64,000 bases of DNA from Mucilaginibacter sp. PAMC 26640 (GTDB lineage: Bacteria > Bacteroidota > Bacteroidia > Sphingobacteriales > Sphingobacteriaceae). Of the stretch, positions 26,250 to 35,310 are shown one piece after another (positions within the stretch are counted from its first letter, which is position 1; the number at the start of each line of letters is the position of its first letter). A program made the translations under genes and the position numbers. The stretch lies in NCBI GenBank assembly GCA_001596135.1, contig CP014773.1:5022001-5086000 (forward strand), in the 5' to 3' direction. The notes beneath the pieces were generated by a model. The model had not been told where the DNA came from. It ran no database searches and was given only the letters and a program-made list of their open reading frames with translations.

Positions 26250-28223
26250 CTACTTACTAAACCCAACCATGCGGTGCAGGGTGCCGGGGTCATAGATCTT
26301 GCCTGCTTTGATCACCACTTTTACATTACGGATATCGCGGATGTTGGTTAGCGGGTTACCATCTACTATAATGATATCGGCATTTTTACCGGTGGCTATG
26401 CTGCCCGTTTTATCAGCAAGGCCCATTACCTGTGCCGGGATCAGCGTGGCAGTTTTAATGGCCTGGGCAGGGGTAAGTCCTGCAGCTACGTACAGTTCCA
26501 GCTCACGGTCAACGCTAAAGCCGGGGAACCCCATATCAGTACCGGCTACTACCGGCACACCGGCATCGTAAAGTAACTTCACCAGCTTACTCATTCCGGC
26601 CAGCAACGGCTTTAGCGATGCTGCTGTTTCTACATCTTCACCGGTGTTTTTAAACTGGGTTTGCAACGGCAACGGCAGGGTGTAAAAAGCTGGTTCCATT
26701 TTGGTGATATCATCCTTAATGTTACGAAACGACAGATCGTAAACGCCGATGGTTGGATCGATGACCACCTTGCGGTCTTCGAGGTATTTAAGCGCCGCCT
26801 TGCTGGTGCTGTCATCAAAGTTGATGCTGCGGTCTTTGTTACGTTTCATCATAGCGTAAACGTATTGCATGTGGTTCACCATGTTCATCCCCGAGTCTAC
26901 ACCTGCCTTCAACGTCATACCGTTCGGGATGTGGCCGGTAACCGTCAGGCCAAGTTTATGCGCCTCATCGCAGATAGCCTTCAATATTTTCGGTTTTACC
27001 GAACTGTACACTTTTATCTGGTCGAACCCACGTTCTTTATAAGTATCAACGGCTTTAATGGCTTCTTCCTTCGAATCCGCCTGAATGATCCCCAGTGCCA
27101 TGGGCCCCTTGCCATCAATGATACCCGCCATCAGAATTTTAGGACCAATGCCCTTACCGCTATCGATGGCTTTTTGCACAGCGTCTATAAAACCAAGTTC
27201 ATTACCACAGTCGCGCACAGTAGTTACGCCCGCAGCGAGGTAGGCCGGTCCCCATTCGGTTTGTTCAAAGTGGGCGTGCATATCCCACAGTCCCGGCAAA
27301 ATACTTTTCCCTTTAGCATCGATGACCTTTGCTCCCTTTGGAATATTCACTTCCGCTGCTTTACCGATGGCTTTAATCATGCCGTTTTGCAACAATAACA
27401 CCCCGTTTGGCGTGGTGGTGCCATCAGCTACATTGACGATTGTACCGTTGGTAACCGCGATAGTGCCCGTACCTGCAACCGATACCGGTGCCGCTTTACT
27501 AAATGCATCCATCCCATAACCTGCTGCCCTTTTGATCAATTCAGGCAGCAAAGACTCGTAAGCCTCGCTCATCATTTCGGTTTTATCACCCTCGGCATCA
27601 ATGGTAAGGATACACATTAACTTGCCCGCGTTATCTGTCCAAACTTGTTCGTTACCCCAAATTAAACCGCTTATGGTATAGCGGATCAGCGGCAACGGCT
27701 TGCCATCGAAGGTGAGAATATCGGTGCCCGCTTTTTTTATTTGCAGCGCGCCATAGGGCAAAGTGTTGATGGTTGCAGGCTGCTTTTTGGTGTTCCAGTA
27801 TTTTAGCAGCAACATTTGCACCGTAGCAGGAGAATACCCCGTAACCGGAAAGGTAAAAGGAAGTATCGTTTTGGTATATGTTGAATCATTTACCCGGATG
27901 GCGGCCGTGTTGCCTTTAATACTGATGGAATCATCTACGGTAGAAAACCGGGAGGTACTTCCCTTGATCAGCAGCTCCAGCGGATCTCCAACGGGGTTTA
28001 CTTTGAGGGTCGCCTTTAATGGCACCGGGCTCCCCCTATCCACAAACTTAAAATCCACTACATACTTCTTAACATCTTTATCATGATAAACCTTGTAAGT
28101 TTCTTTACCAATATGTTGCTCAAATTTGTGCAGCAGGAATACGCCGCTATCGGCTGGCAGATCCTGGGCCTGGGCAATGGAACTAACAAATAGCAGCAAG
28201 AAAGCTGAGAGGAAATTTTTCAT
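26250..28223 (-). CDS. Exported amidohydrolase-family protein
   Basis: About 657 residues from the ATG at 28223, which gives a clean signal peptide (MKNFLSAFLLLFVSSIAQAQ); the longer frame from 28277 does not. The N-terminal 240 residues form a beta-rich extra domain. The rest is an imidazolonepropionase-like amidohydrolase: IDAKGKSILPGLWDMHAHF (metal HxH), KVYSS (likely carboxylated lysine), VTGHIPNG and VVAGTDMGFPG (metal Asp), ending in the typical GKNADIIIVDGNPL. Relatives act as dipeptidases, prolidases or cyclic-amide hydrolases in the periplasm; the substrate is not clear. It is followed by the repeat region and preceded by the amt terminator. Confidence 0.88.
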   Translation of the reverse strand: MKNFLSAFLLLFVSSIAQAQDLPADSGVFLLHKFEQHIGKETYKVYHDKDVKKYVVDFKFVDRGSPVPLKATLKVNPVGDPLELLIKGSTSRFSTVDDSISIKGNTAAIRVNDSTYTKTILPFTFPVTGYSPATVQMLLLKYWNTKKQPATINTLPYGALQIKKAGTDILTFDGKPLPLIRYTISGLIWGNEQVWTDNAGKLMCILTIDAEGDKTEMMSEAYESLLPELIKRAAGYGMDAFSKAAPVSVAGTGTIAVTNGTIVNVADGTTTPNGVLLLQNGMIKAIGKAAEVNIPKGAKVIDAKGKSILPGLWDMHAHFEQTEWGPAYLAAGVTTVRDCGNELGFIDAVQKAIDSGKGIGPKILMAGIIDGKGPMALGIIQADSKEEAIKAVDTYKERGFDQIKVYSSVKPKILKAICDEAHKLGLTVTGHIPNGMTLKAGVDSGMNMVNHMQYVYAMMKRNKDRSINFDDSTSKAALKYLEDRKVVIDPTIGVYDLSFRNIKDDITKMEPAFYTLPLPLQTQFKNTGEDVETAASLKPLLAGMSKLVKLLYDAGVPVVAGTDMGFPGFSVDRELELYVAAGLTPAQAIKTATLIPAQVMGLADKTGSIATGKNADIIIVDGNPLTNIRDIRNVKVVIKAGKIYDPGTLHRMVGFSK

Positions 28224-28271
28224 GGTGAGGGTTTTAAGTAGCTCAAATATAATGGTATTAGCGGTATCAGC

Positions 28272-28304
28272 AAACAAAAATGGCCCGGTTGAGCCGGGCC
28301 ATTT
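28272..28304 (-). terminator. Terminator after amt
   Basis: AAATGGCCCGG and CCGGGCCATTT are perfect 11-bp arms around a 5-base loop (28278-28304); TTTTGTTTG follows on the minus strand. Confidence 0.88.
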
Positions 28305-28324
28305 AATGTTTATTGCAATGCTAT

Positions 28325-29632
28325 TTACAATTTCTCGCCATGCTGGCTGATGTCCAGCCCAAGCACCTCATCTTCTTTAGATACGCGCAGCGGTGAGATC
28401 ATATCGGTGATCTTCAGTAGCAGCAGCGAGCCAAAGAAAGCAAATATCGAGGTAGCTACCAGCGCTACCAATTGGATAAAGAATAAATGTGTGTGACCGA
28501 AGAATAAACCGTCGCCGGTAACATTGGCTGCGTTAACCGCTTTGTTGGCAAACACACCGGTAAGCAACATGCCCACCATACCACCTACCCCGTGGCAAGG
28601 GAAAACATCAAGGGTATCATCAATACTGGTGCGGGTACGCCACTCAACCACCAAATTACTTACCACTGCCGATATAATGCCAATAGCCAATGAATGCGGC
28701 ACACTTACAAAACCCGCCGCAGGTGTTATCGCTACCAAACCTACCACCGCACCAATACAGGTACCCATGGCCGATGGCTTGCGCTTTCGCAGCATATCGA
28801 AGAAGATCCAGGTAACGCCGGCAGCTGCTGATGCAGTTGTACTGGTGGCCAGGGCGGTTACCGCCAAATGATTTGCCCCAAATGCCGAACCCGCGTTAAA
28901 ACCAAACCAGCCGAACCATAATAACCCCGTACCAATCATGACGTAGGTGATGCGGGCGGGCGAGTGGTTGGCTTCGTTGCGGCGTTTTAAATACAGGGCA
29001 GAGGCCAATGCAGCCCAGCCGGCCGACATGTGCACTACCGTTCCGCCTGCAAAATCTAACACGCCTAATTTGGCCAAAACCCCATCAGGGTGCCAGGTAG
29101 CGTGCGCCAAAGGCGAAAAAATGAAGATCGAAAATAAAACCAGGAAAATTATATAGGAGTTGAACCGGATGCGCTCTGCAAAGGCACCGGTAATAAGCGC
29201 CGGGGTGATAATAGCAAACTTTAACTGGTACATGGCAAACAGCAAAAGCGGAATGGTTGGTGCCAAGGGCCAGCTGGCATTGCCCAACATGCCCTTCATC
29301 ATAAAATAGGTAGTTGGGTTGCCGATAACCCCACCAATGCTATCGCCGAAGGCTAAACTGAAACCAAAAATACCCCACATTACCGTAATGATCACCATAC
29401 AAACAATGCTTTGCAGCATGGTAGAGATCACATTTTTTTTGTTGACCATACCGCCGTAAAAGAAAGCTAACCCGGGAGTCATGATCAGTACCAAGGCAGT
29501 CGACATCAGCATCCAGGCAATATCGCCGGTATTAAAATTAGGTTTCACCGAACTGTCGTACTCGACAGATGGGAACAGGAAAGTAAGACCTAAAATTACG
29601 AGGATTACAAAAAAAGGGAAATACCGTTTCAT
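28325..29632 (-). CDS. amt: Ammonium transporter (Amt family)
   Basis: About 435 residues with eleven membrane helices. Signatures are LVLIMTPGLAFFYGGMVNKKNVIS, DFAGGTVVHMSAGWAALASA (first pore histidine), FGWFGFNAGSAFGAN and DVFPCHGVGGMVGMLLTGVF (second pore histidine), with the cytosolic tail VLGLDISQHGEKL that is gated by PII proteins. It conducts ammonium across the inner membrane. No glnK/PII gene adjoins it, though the conserved tail suggests PII control. The ATG at 29632 is preferred over the frame start at 29644. Confidence 0.95.
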   Translation of the reverse strand: MKRYFPFFVILVILGLTFLFPSVEYDSSVKPNFNTGDIAWMLMSTALVLIMTPGLAFFYGGMVNKKNVISTMLQSIVCMVIITVMWGIFGFSLAFGDSIGGVIGNPTTYFMMKGMLGNASWPLAPTIPLLLFAMYQLKFAIITPALITGAFAERIRFNSYIIFLVLFSIFIFSPLAHATWHPDGVLAKLGVLDFAGGTVVHMSAGWAALASALYLKRRNEANHSPARITYVMIGTGLLWFGWFGFNAGSAFGANHLAVTALATSTTASAAAGVTWIFFDMLRKRKPSAMGTCIGAVVGLVAITPAAGFVSVPHSLAIGIISAVVSNLVVEWRTRTSIDDTLDVFPCHGVGGMVGMLLTGVFANKAVNAANVTGDGLFFGHTHLFFIQLVALVATSIFAFFGSLLLLKITDMISPLRVSKEDEVLGLDISQHGEKL

Positions 29633-29847
29633 AGATTTCAACACAATTGGATTTGATCGGCTGAAATTATAATTTTTTTAATAAGGTAAGTTATAAAATG
29701 TAAAATAACTACAAATTATATGTGGTTTATAGAGGAAAATTAAACAGAGTTATTCATTCTAAATTAAACTGGGAATCTATGCCCGCTATCTCCTATTCCC
29801 TGCACTACCCCAATTATTTAATAGATCAAGAAAGAAAAAATATACAT

Positions 29848-30303
29848 TTAAATATCATTCATCAATCTTTCAAATTTATCGATGATGTAACCAGCCAGTG
29901 GATTTTCGATATTGTAAAGGAGGGATGAATTAATAGTATAGCCGTGTGAAGACCTTATCGAATAATTATGCTTGCCAACATTTTGGTAAACTGTTTTTGA
30001 TTTTTTGTACCAGTATTCAAATACCTTGTGCCGCTTCGTCTCCCGTTCGTCGGTACTGTCACAGATGTAAAATATTATGTTTGAATCGTTTTCCAAAAAT
30101 GAACCGATGATTTTAGTAACTGTATTTTTAACCCACGAATCAAACAAGTTGATTTCTTTATCGGGATACAGTGACAAAGAAAAGGTGCTAACGTCTTCTA
30201 TGTAGTAGACTGTTAGCACCAAAGTATAAATAACGTTAAATCTTGTTTGGAAATAGTAAGTTAAGCCGTCATCTGACGACTGTATATCATAAGAGCTTTG
30301 CAA
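29848..30303 (-). CDS. DUF6169-family protein
   Basis: A 151-residue soluble protein. IIFYICDSTDERETKRHKVFEYWYKK matches, from memory, the DUF6169 core (a Tyr/Ile-Cys-Asp strand followed by RE..R and FxxWF/Y). No ATG exists near the N terminus; a stop lies two codons before the TTG at 30303, so TTG is the start. This TTG lies inside the 3' end of the 52-codon upstream gene (17-base overlap), implying coupled translation. Function unknown. AT-rich composition suggests an accessory gene. Confidence 0.72.
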   Translation of the reverse strand: MQSSYDIQSSDDGLTYYFQTRFNVIYTLVLTVYYIEDVSTFSLSLYPDKEINLFDSWVKNTVTKIIGSFLENDSNIIFYICDSTDERETKRHKVFEYWYKKSKTVYQNVGKHNYSIRSSHGYTINSSLLYNIENPLAGYIIDKFERLMNDI

Positions 30304-30445
30304 ACTTTATGCCTTTTTCCTTTGCCAACTCTGTTAAAGACTTTTTATCAAGAATAGCTTGTTTGATATCCCTTTTATCTTCCATCATCTTTTTCATGAA
30401 AGCCGGAATACCATCCGGTATTTCTTTTTTATTTGAATTTGCCAT
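30287..30445 (-). CDS. Small protein encoded upstream of and overlapping the DUF6169 gene
   Basis: A 52-residue frame reads MANSNKKEIPDGIPAF, then a very basic/acidic helix (KKMMEDKRDIKQAI) and ends EKGIKFAKLL before TGA at 30287-30289. There is an A-rich purine stretch before the ATG. It is shorter than the usual ORF cut-off, but the overlap with the DUF6169 gene and the well-placed start support it. The arrangement (tiny helical protein plus overlapping larger protein) resembles toxin-antitoxin or guardian gene pairs, but nothing proves that. Confidence 0.65.
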   Translation of the reverse strand: MANSNKKEIPDGIPAFMKKMMEDKRDIKQAILDKKSLTELAKEKGIKFAKLL

Positions 30446-30546
30446 GATGTTTATTGTTTAACAAATATATAAAATTTTTTGTGTGTAAAACCTTAACAAT
30501 AACGCTAATAGGCTTTATTTGTTACAAAAATTGCGCCTTATCTTAT

Positions 30547-32037
30547 CTACATGTGCCTCATCAGCGCATCCGGAAACACCCCAAAGGCTATCAACACTAC
30601 AGCGATCACGATCGACAGAATCACCAACTTAATGCTCCACTTATTTTCGCTGATGATCAATTCGGTACGTTTAAGGAACAGGTTGAGGGGGATCTTGATG
30701 TAATAAAACAAACCCACTACCGTAGTAATAGCCCCCGTGATCAGCATGGCTAATAACCACACGTCATTTGTTTGCTGATATACCGCATATACTGATGAAA
30801 ACACAAACAGCTTCCCCGTGAAACCTGCGCTTACCGGGATACCGGTTAGGGAGATGAGGATCACCACAAAGCATACCGAAGCCAGGGGATATTTAAAGCC
30901 GAGGCCTTTGTAATCGCGCACGTCCGTAATGCCTTCTGCGTTCTCAAAGTAGTTGGCTAAAGCCAGCGCGGCAATATTGCCCAGGCCATACATCAGCAGG
31001 TAATAGGTAAGTGATGAAAAGCCCTGCTGGGTAAAAGTGATCAGGGCCATCAATGCAAAACCGGTATGGCCGATTCCTGAATAGGCCAGCATCCGTTTCA
31101 CATTGGTTTGCATTACTGCCGCGAAGTTACCTGCCACCATGGTGAGGATAGCAATAGCCGAGAGGATAAGTCTCAAATTTAAAACATCCAAATAAACCAG
31201 CGGCGCAATAAAATTGAGCAGTAAGGCAAACGCTGCAATTTTTGGCAGCGTAGAAAGGTAGGCGGTAACAGGCGTTGCTGCACCCTCGTAAACATCGGGC
31301 ACCCAAAAATGTACGGGCACGAATGACAACTTAAAACCGATCCCCGCAAGCACCAGCACAACAGCAAAAGATACACTGAAAGGGTTTACATGAGTTAGTA
31401 AAGCCACGCTGGCCTCGTCATAGAAATTCAATGAACCGGTAAACGCATACAAAAGAGAAATGCCATAAAGCATTACCGCCGATGATGCCGCGCCGAACAG
31501 TACGTATTTTAAACCGGCCTCCGTACTCACCCCTCTTTCGGATTTGTAGGCAACCAACAGGTATGATGCTATAGAAACCATTTCGATAGCCAGGTACATG
31601 GCCAGCAAGTTAATAGAAAGCACCATTAAATGCAGGCCCAAAACCGACCCTACGGCAATGGTATACAAATCTGACAAGCCTTTTTTATGCGACTTTAATT
31701 TATGATCCCAGGTAAAATACAGCAGCAGGATAAACATCAGCACATCAATGATGAGCTTAAAAATGATCACATTGCGGTGCAGCATCAGCATGCCGTTGAA
31801 CAATTTGTGCGCCCCATCCAAAATCATCTCAAACTGTTCAAAATCTTTATAGATCACAAACACGATACCGGCGCATGCCACCGTGCGGCAAAGCCAAGTT
31901 GAGCCTTTCCCGAAGAAAAGATCGGTTAGCAATACCAGGATAAACAACGCAGTTAAATAAATCTCGGGCATAAACATGGGTATGCTCGTAAAAACATCAT
32001 TTAACTGGTTGTGTATGCCGGGGATGAGTTGCTGCAT
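30547..32037 (-). CDS. nuoN: NADH-quinone oxidoreductase subunit N
   Basis: A 496-residue antiporter-like membrane subunit with about 14 helices. It shows the Mrp/complex-I core: SINLLAMYLAIEMVSIASYLLVAY with the conserved Glu, GAASSAVMLYGISLLY, FKLSFVPVHFWVPDVYEGAATPVTAYLSTLPK with the key lysines, and NVKRMLAYSGIGHTGFAL. With NuoL and NuoM it forms the proton-pumping arm of complex I. It is the last nuo gene of the cluster, four bases after a DUF4139 gene. Confidence 0.95.
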   Translation of the reverse strand: MQQLIPGIHNQLNDVFTSIPMFMPEIYLTALFILVLLTDLFFGKGSTWLCRTVACAGIVFVIYKDFEQFEMILDGAHKLFNGMLMLHRNVIIFKLIIDVLMFILLLYFTWDHKLKSHKKGLSDLYTIAVGSVLGLHLMVLSINLLAMYLAIEMVSIASYLLVAYKSERGVSTEAGLKYVLFGAASSAVMLYGISLLYAFTGSLNFYDEASVALLTHVNPFSVSFAVVLVLAGIGFKLSFVPVHFWVPDVYEGAATPVTAYLSTLPKIAAFALLLNFIAPLVYLDVLNLRLILSAIAILTMVAGNFAAVMQTNVKRMLAYSGIGHTGFALMALITFTQQGFSSLTYYLLMYGLGNIAALALANYFENAEGITDVRDYKGLGFKYPLASVCFVVILISLTGIPVSAGFTGKLFVFSSVYAVYQQTNDVWLLAMLITGAITTVVGLFYYIKIPLNLFLKRTELIISENKWSIKLVILSIVIAVVLIAFGVFPDALMRHM

Positions 32038-32041
32038 TTGT

Positions 32042-33652
32042 CTATTGAACTATTACGGTTTGGTTTTTAGGGTATTTAACCTGGTATTTTACCCTCAGCT
32101 GTTTTACCGTTTGCGGGTTAAATGTCAATGTCCAGCTCAATTTGCCTGTTAATTTATTTACTTCGGCCCCGCTGGTTTCCTGGGTGTCCACTTCAATAGC
32201 GGTATTTTGCGTTACGGGTACCTGGTCTTCCACCAGTAAATTCACCGGTTGATTCTTTCGGTTCCTGATAGAGATCATCCAGTCGCGCGTTTCTTTTTTG
32301 CTCGATCCCAGCAATCCCGGCTTCTCGTTTAAAACCTGCATGATGCGTTTTACCACAATATTTTTATCAACCCCCAAAGATAAGCTCAAAGTATCATTGG
32401 CGGCGCGTGTATCCAAAACAGATTTACCGATAAAAGTTCCTTCAAAAAACAGGTTAGCTTCGCCGGAGAGGAAATTATACTTTGTCCAATCCGTAATACG
32501 GGCGGTCAAAAACACATCGGTGCTTAGTTTTGGCGCCACATAGTATTGAAACTTCGCATCGGTGGTCACCTGGTCTATCTCTACCGAATACGGTTTGCCA
32601 TCACCCGGAACCGAAAACGGATTCTGGATATTGAATTCCATATTGGTTTGGTTCTCGGTTTGATCAACAGCGACCGGAATACTGCTATCTTTATTAACAT
32701 TGACCCCGGCCACTCTTCCGGTTACTGCTTTGGAGACTACGACCTCGGATAAATTGCTATTTTTTTCATAGTAACCCACTGCGACTGGCGTGTAAATATC
32801 CAGATAATAAGGCCTTAATTCCGGTTTAACGCCGCTTACGGACGGATCACCTGTGGACAGCGTCAGCTTCACCCCTTTCCAATCCTCACCGCATTGTTGC
32901 GATACATTGGCTTTATAGGCGATAACCACCGGACTGTTCACATCTTTAGCACGGATATCGTACGCCGGGTACCACCTGGCATTGTTGACCACATAACTAA
33001 GTGTAAAGGTAGACTGCAAAGCAGTTTTTGATGATACCTCTACCAATATATTACTCGTGGCCGCAACCTGAGCATTTACCAAAGTATTGATCTGGTTATC
33101 GTATTTGCTGAGTTGCGTATTGAGTGCTTCTATTTCGTTATTAATCGCCAGTTCTTTCTTTTTTATCTCGGTTAAGCGAGCCGTTTGAAAATCGAGTGCG
33201 GCTTTCAATTTAACTACATCCAGCCCGCCGGTTTGGCCATTGCCCACCTGGTTTTTTGCCAGCATATTGGCTTCTTCCTGGTTGATATTTAATAATGTGG
33301 ATTGGAGGGATAGTTTGTCGCGCAGTCCTTTTTGCAATAAATGCAAATCGTCCACTTGCTTATTTTTAACTTGTGTGCCAAGGTAATTCAACTCGTGCTT
33401 TACGGATAAGATAGTAAAATCGCCGCCTGCCCTCACCTGCATACTGGCAGCATCCAGGTTAGGAGAAATATTATCGAAAATAAGGGTGGTAGTCCCCGAG
33501 GCTATGTTGACCAGCGAGGTGCGGGTTACTTGTGCCCCATTCAAAAAAACGGTCACCTTTTCTACTTTGGATGGAATTTTTACGCCCTCATCAGCATTAG
33601 CTAAATGGAAGCAGAAAAACAGGCAGGCAATAAATAATAGCTTTTTCATCAT
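32042..33652 (-). CDS. Exported DUF4139 (MuiA-family) protein inside the nuo cluster
   Basis: About 536 residues from the ATG at 33652 (a second ATG at 33649 is equally possible); the frame start at 33697 lacks a signal peptide. After a signal peptide (ending ANA) comes the DUF4140-type N-terminal domain (VEKVTVFLNGAQVTRTS), then a long coiled coil, then the DUF4139 C-terminal domain (ARWYPAYDIRAKD, LTLSTGDPS, KYNFLSGEANLFFEGTFIGKS). An interior stretch around 32690-32760 reads LSEVVVSKAVTGRVAGVNVN, like the plug signature of SusC-type receptors. The family is called mucoidy inhibitor A; its molecular role is unknown. It sits between nuoM and nuoN with gaps of about 4 and 60 bases. Confidence 0.87.
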   Translation of the reverse strand: MMKKLLFIACLFFCFHLANADEGVKIPSKVEKVTVFLNGAQVTRTSLVNIASGTTTLIFDNISPNLDAASMQVRAGGDFTILSVKHELNYLGTQVKNKQVDDLHLLQKGLRDKLSLQSTLLNINQEEANMLAKNQVGNGQTGGLDVVKLKAALDFQTARLTEIKKKELAINNEIEALNTQLSKYDNQINTLVNAQVAATSNILVEVSSKTALQSTFTLSYVVNNARWYPAYDIRAKDVNSPVVIAYKANVSQQCGEDWKGVKLTLSTGDPSVSGVKPELRPYYLDIYTPVAVGYYEKNSNLSEVVVSKAVTGRVAGVNVNKDSSIPVAVDQTENQTNMEFNIQNPFSVPGDGKPYSVEIDQVTTDAKFQYYVAPKLSTDVFLTARITDWTKYNFLSGEANLFFEGTFIGKSVLDTRAANDTLSLSLGVDKNIVVKRIMQVLNEKPGLLGSSKKETRDWMISIRNRKNQPVNLLVEDQVPVTQNTAIEVDTQETSGAEVNKLTGKLSWTLTFNPQTVKQLRVKYQVKYPKNQTVIVQ

Positions 33653-33711
33653 TATTTTTAATTTACCTGTAGGATGCAGCATCCCGCCCAATTCCATAAT
33701 GCTTTTAAAGA

Positions 33712-35310
33712 TTATTTAATAAACTGCACCAGTGCCAATACCGAATCGTTGATTTTATCAAACACCAGCGAAGGCATCAATCCAAGCACCAACGCGATCA
33801 GCGCCAGCGGTAACAAGGTGATGGTTTCCCTAAAGTCGATATCGGTTAGGGCGGTCTTCCAGAAGTCGCCGCCTTTGAGTGATAAGGTGCCGAAGAACAT
33901 GCGCTGCAAAGTCCACAAAAAGTAAGCGGCGCTAAGTAATATACCTACCGAACCGCCAACCGCCATCCAGTAAGGTAACAGGCCATTAACCGAAGGCGAC
34001 TTAAATGCACCGGCCAGGGAAAATGCCTCGGCCACAAAAGCGGAAAAGCCAGGTAAACCCAAAGAAGCGAAGAATGCAATCATAACATATACCGTGTAGC
34101 GCGGCATCAGGCTGCCTAGTCCGCGGAAGTGGTAAATATCCCTGTCGTGCACCCGGTTGTAGATCACCCCTACCAGGAAAAAGAGCATGGTTGATAAAAA
34201 GCCGTGACTTACCATTTGCATCATGGCGCCGCTGATGCCCTCGGCGGTATTGGAGGCAATACCCAGCAGCACAAAACCCATATGCGATATGGAAGAGTAC
34301 GCGATCAACCGTTTCAGATCGCGCTGCGCCAAAGCATTAAATGCACCGTACAGAATGGAGATAACACCAAGCAGTCCCAGCCAAAACGCGCTGCTGTGGG
34401 CAGAATCCGGGAAGATACCCATGCAGATGCGGATGATGCCGTAACCACCTATCTTTAACAATACGCCAGCCAGTATAATGGATACGGGTGTTGGTGCTTC
34501 TACGTGTGCATCCGGCAGCCAGGTATGCAAAGGCACCACCGGCACCTTAATAGCAAAGGCGATGAATAACACAACGAAGCCCACCATGCGCGCAGGCATG
34601 CCCAGAATGGTAGCATGAGAGAGTGCAGAGAATACCGAGCCGTTGATAAAATTGGCCGGATTCATCATCTGGATGATATTGAAAGTATGGTTACCTGTTG
34701 CAGGGTCTTTAACCGACAGGTAAAGGCCCACCATTACCAGCAGCATAAATACCGAACCAAAGAGCGTATACAGGAAAAACTTAATGGCGGCATATTCACG
34801 CCTGGCACCGCCCCACATCCCTATCAAAAAGTATAGCGGTAGCAGCATCAGCTCGTAAAAAGTATAGAATAGGAAGAAATCCAGCGCGCAGAATACGCCC
34901 ACTACGGCCATATCCAATAGCAAGAACAGCGCGAAAAAGCCCTTCAAATTACTCTTGATCTCCCAGGAAGCAACGGCGGCAACCACCATCACCAGGCAGG
35001 TCATCACCATTAAAGTGATGGAAATCCCGTCGATCCCGACAAAGTAATCTATTTGCATTTTACCAGCCGGACCAAGATCGAGGTGGATCCAGGGCAGCTT
35101 TTGCACAAACTGAAACTGGCTCTCGTTACTGACACCCGCATAAGCGGTACCGGTTTTAAAGTTGGTATACATCCAAATGCTGATACCCAATTGCAGCAGC
35201 GTTGCAAAAAGCGTGATATATTTAAAACTGGCCCGCAGGGAAGTGGGCAGCACCAGGATGATAATGCCAAACAGGATAGGCGTAAATATGAGCAGGGTTA
35301 ATATGTTCAT
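33712..35310 (-). CDS. nuoM: NADH-quinone oxidoreductase subunit M
   Basis: 532 residues, about 14 helices. VGIDGISITLMVMTCLVMVVA, FYTFYELMLLPLYFLIGMWGG (conserved Glu), AIKVPVVPLHTWLPDAHVEAPTPVSIILAGVLLK (proton-channel lysine) and DLKRLIAYSSISHMGFVLLG are hallmark NuoM segments. It pumps protons in the membrane arm of complex I. The start codon shares one base with the nuoL stop (TGATG), so translation is coupled. Confidence 0.96.
   Translation of the reverse strand: MNILTLLIFTPILFGIIILVLPTSLRASFKYITLFATLLQLGISIWMYTNFKTGTAYAGVSNESQFQFVQKLPWIHLDLGPAGKMQIDYFVGIDGISITLMVMTCLVMVVAAVASWEIKSNLKGFFALFLLLDMAVVGVFCALDFFLFYTFYELMLLPLYFLIGMWGGARREYAAIKFFLYTLFGSVFMLLVMVGLYLSVKDPATGNHTFNIIQMMNPANFINGSVFSALSHATILGMPARMVGFVVLFIAFAIKVPVVPLHTWLPDAHVEAPTPVSIILAGVLLKIGGYGIIRICMGIFPDSAHSSAFWLGLLGVISILYGAFNALAQRDLKRLIAYSSISHMGFVLLGIASNTAEGISGAMMQMVSHGFLSTMLFFLVGVIYNRVHDRDIYHFRGLGSLMPRYTVYVMIAFFASLGLPGFSAFVAEAFSLAGAFKSPSVNGLLPYWMAVGGSVGILLSAAYFLWTLQRMFFGTLSLKGGDFWKTALTDIDFRETITLLPLALIALVLGLMPSLVFDKINDSVLALVQFIK

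Noticed and set aside
26661..27398. Open frame of 245 codons on the plus strand inside the amidohydrolase gene
   Set aside because: Fully antisense to a gene with clear motifs; His/Phe/Val-rich nonsense composition; a shadow frame.
29722..29928. 68-codon plus-strand frame between amt and the DUF6169 gene
   Set aside because: Overlaps the 3' end of DUF6169, has no family resemblance and no supporting promoter.
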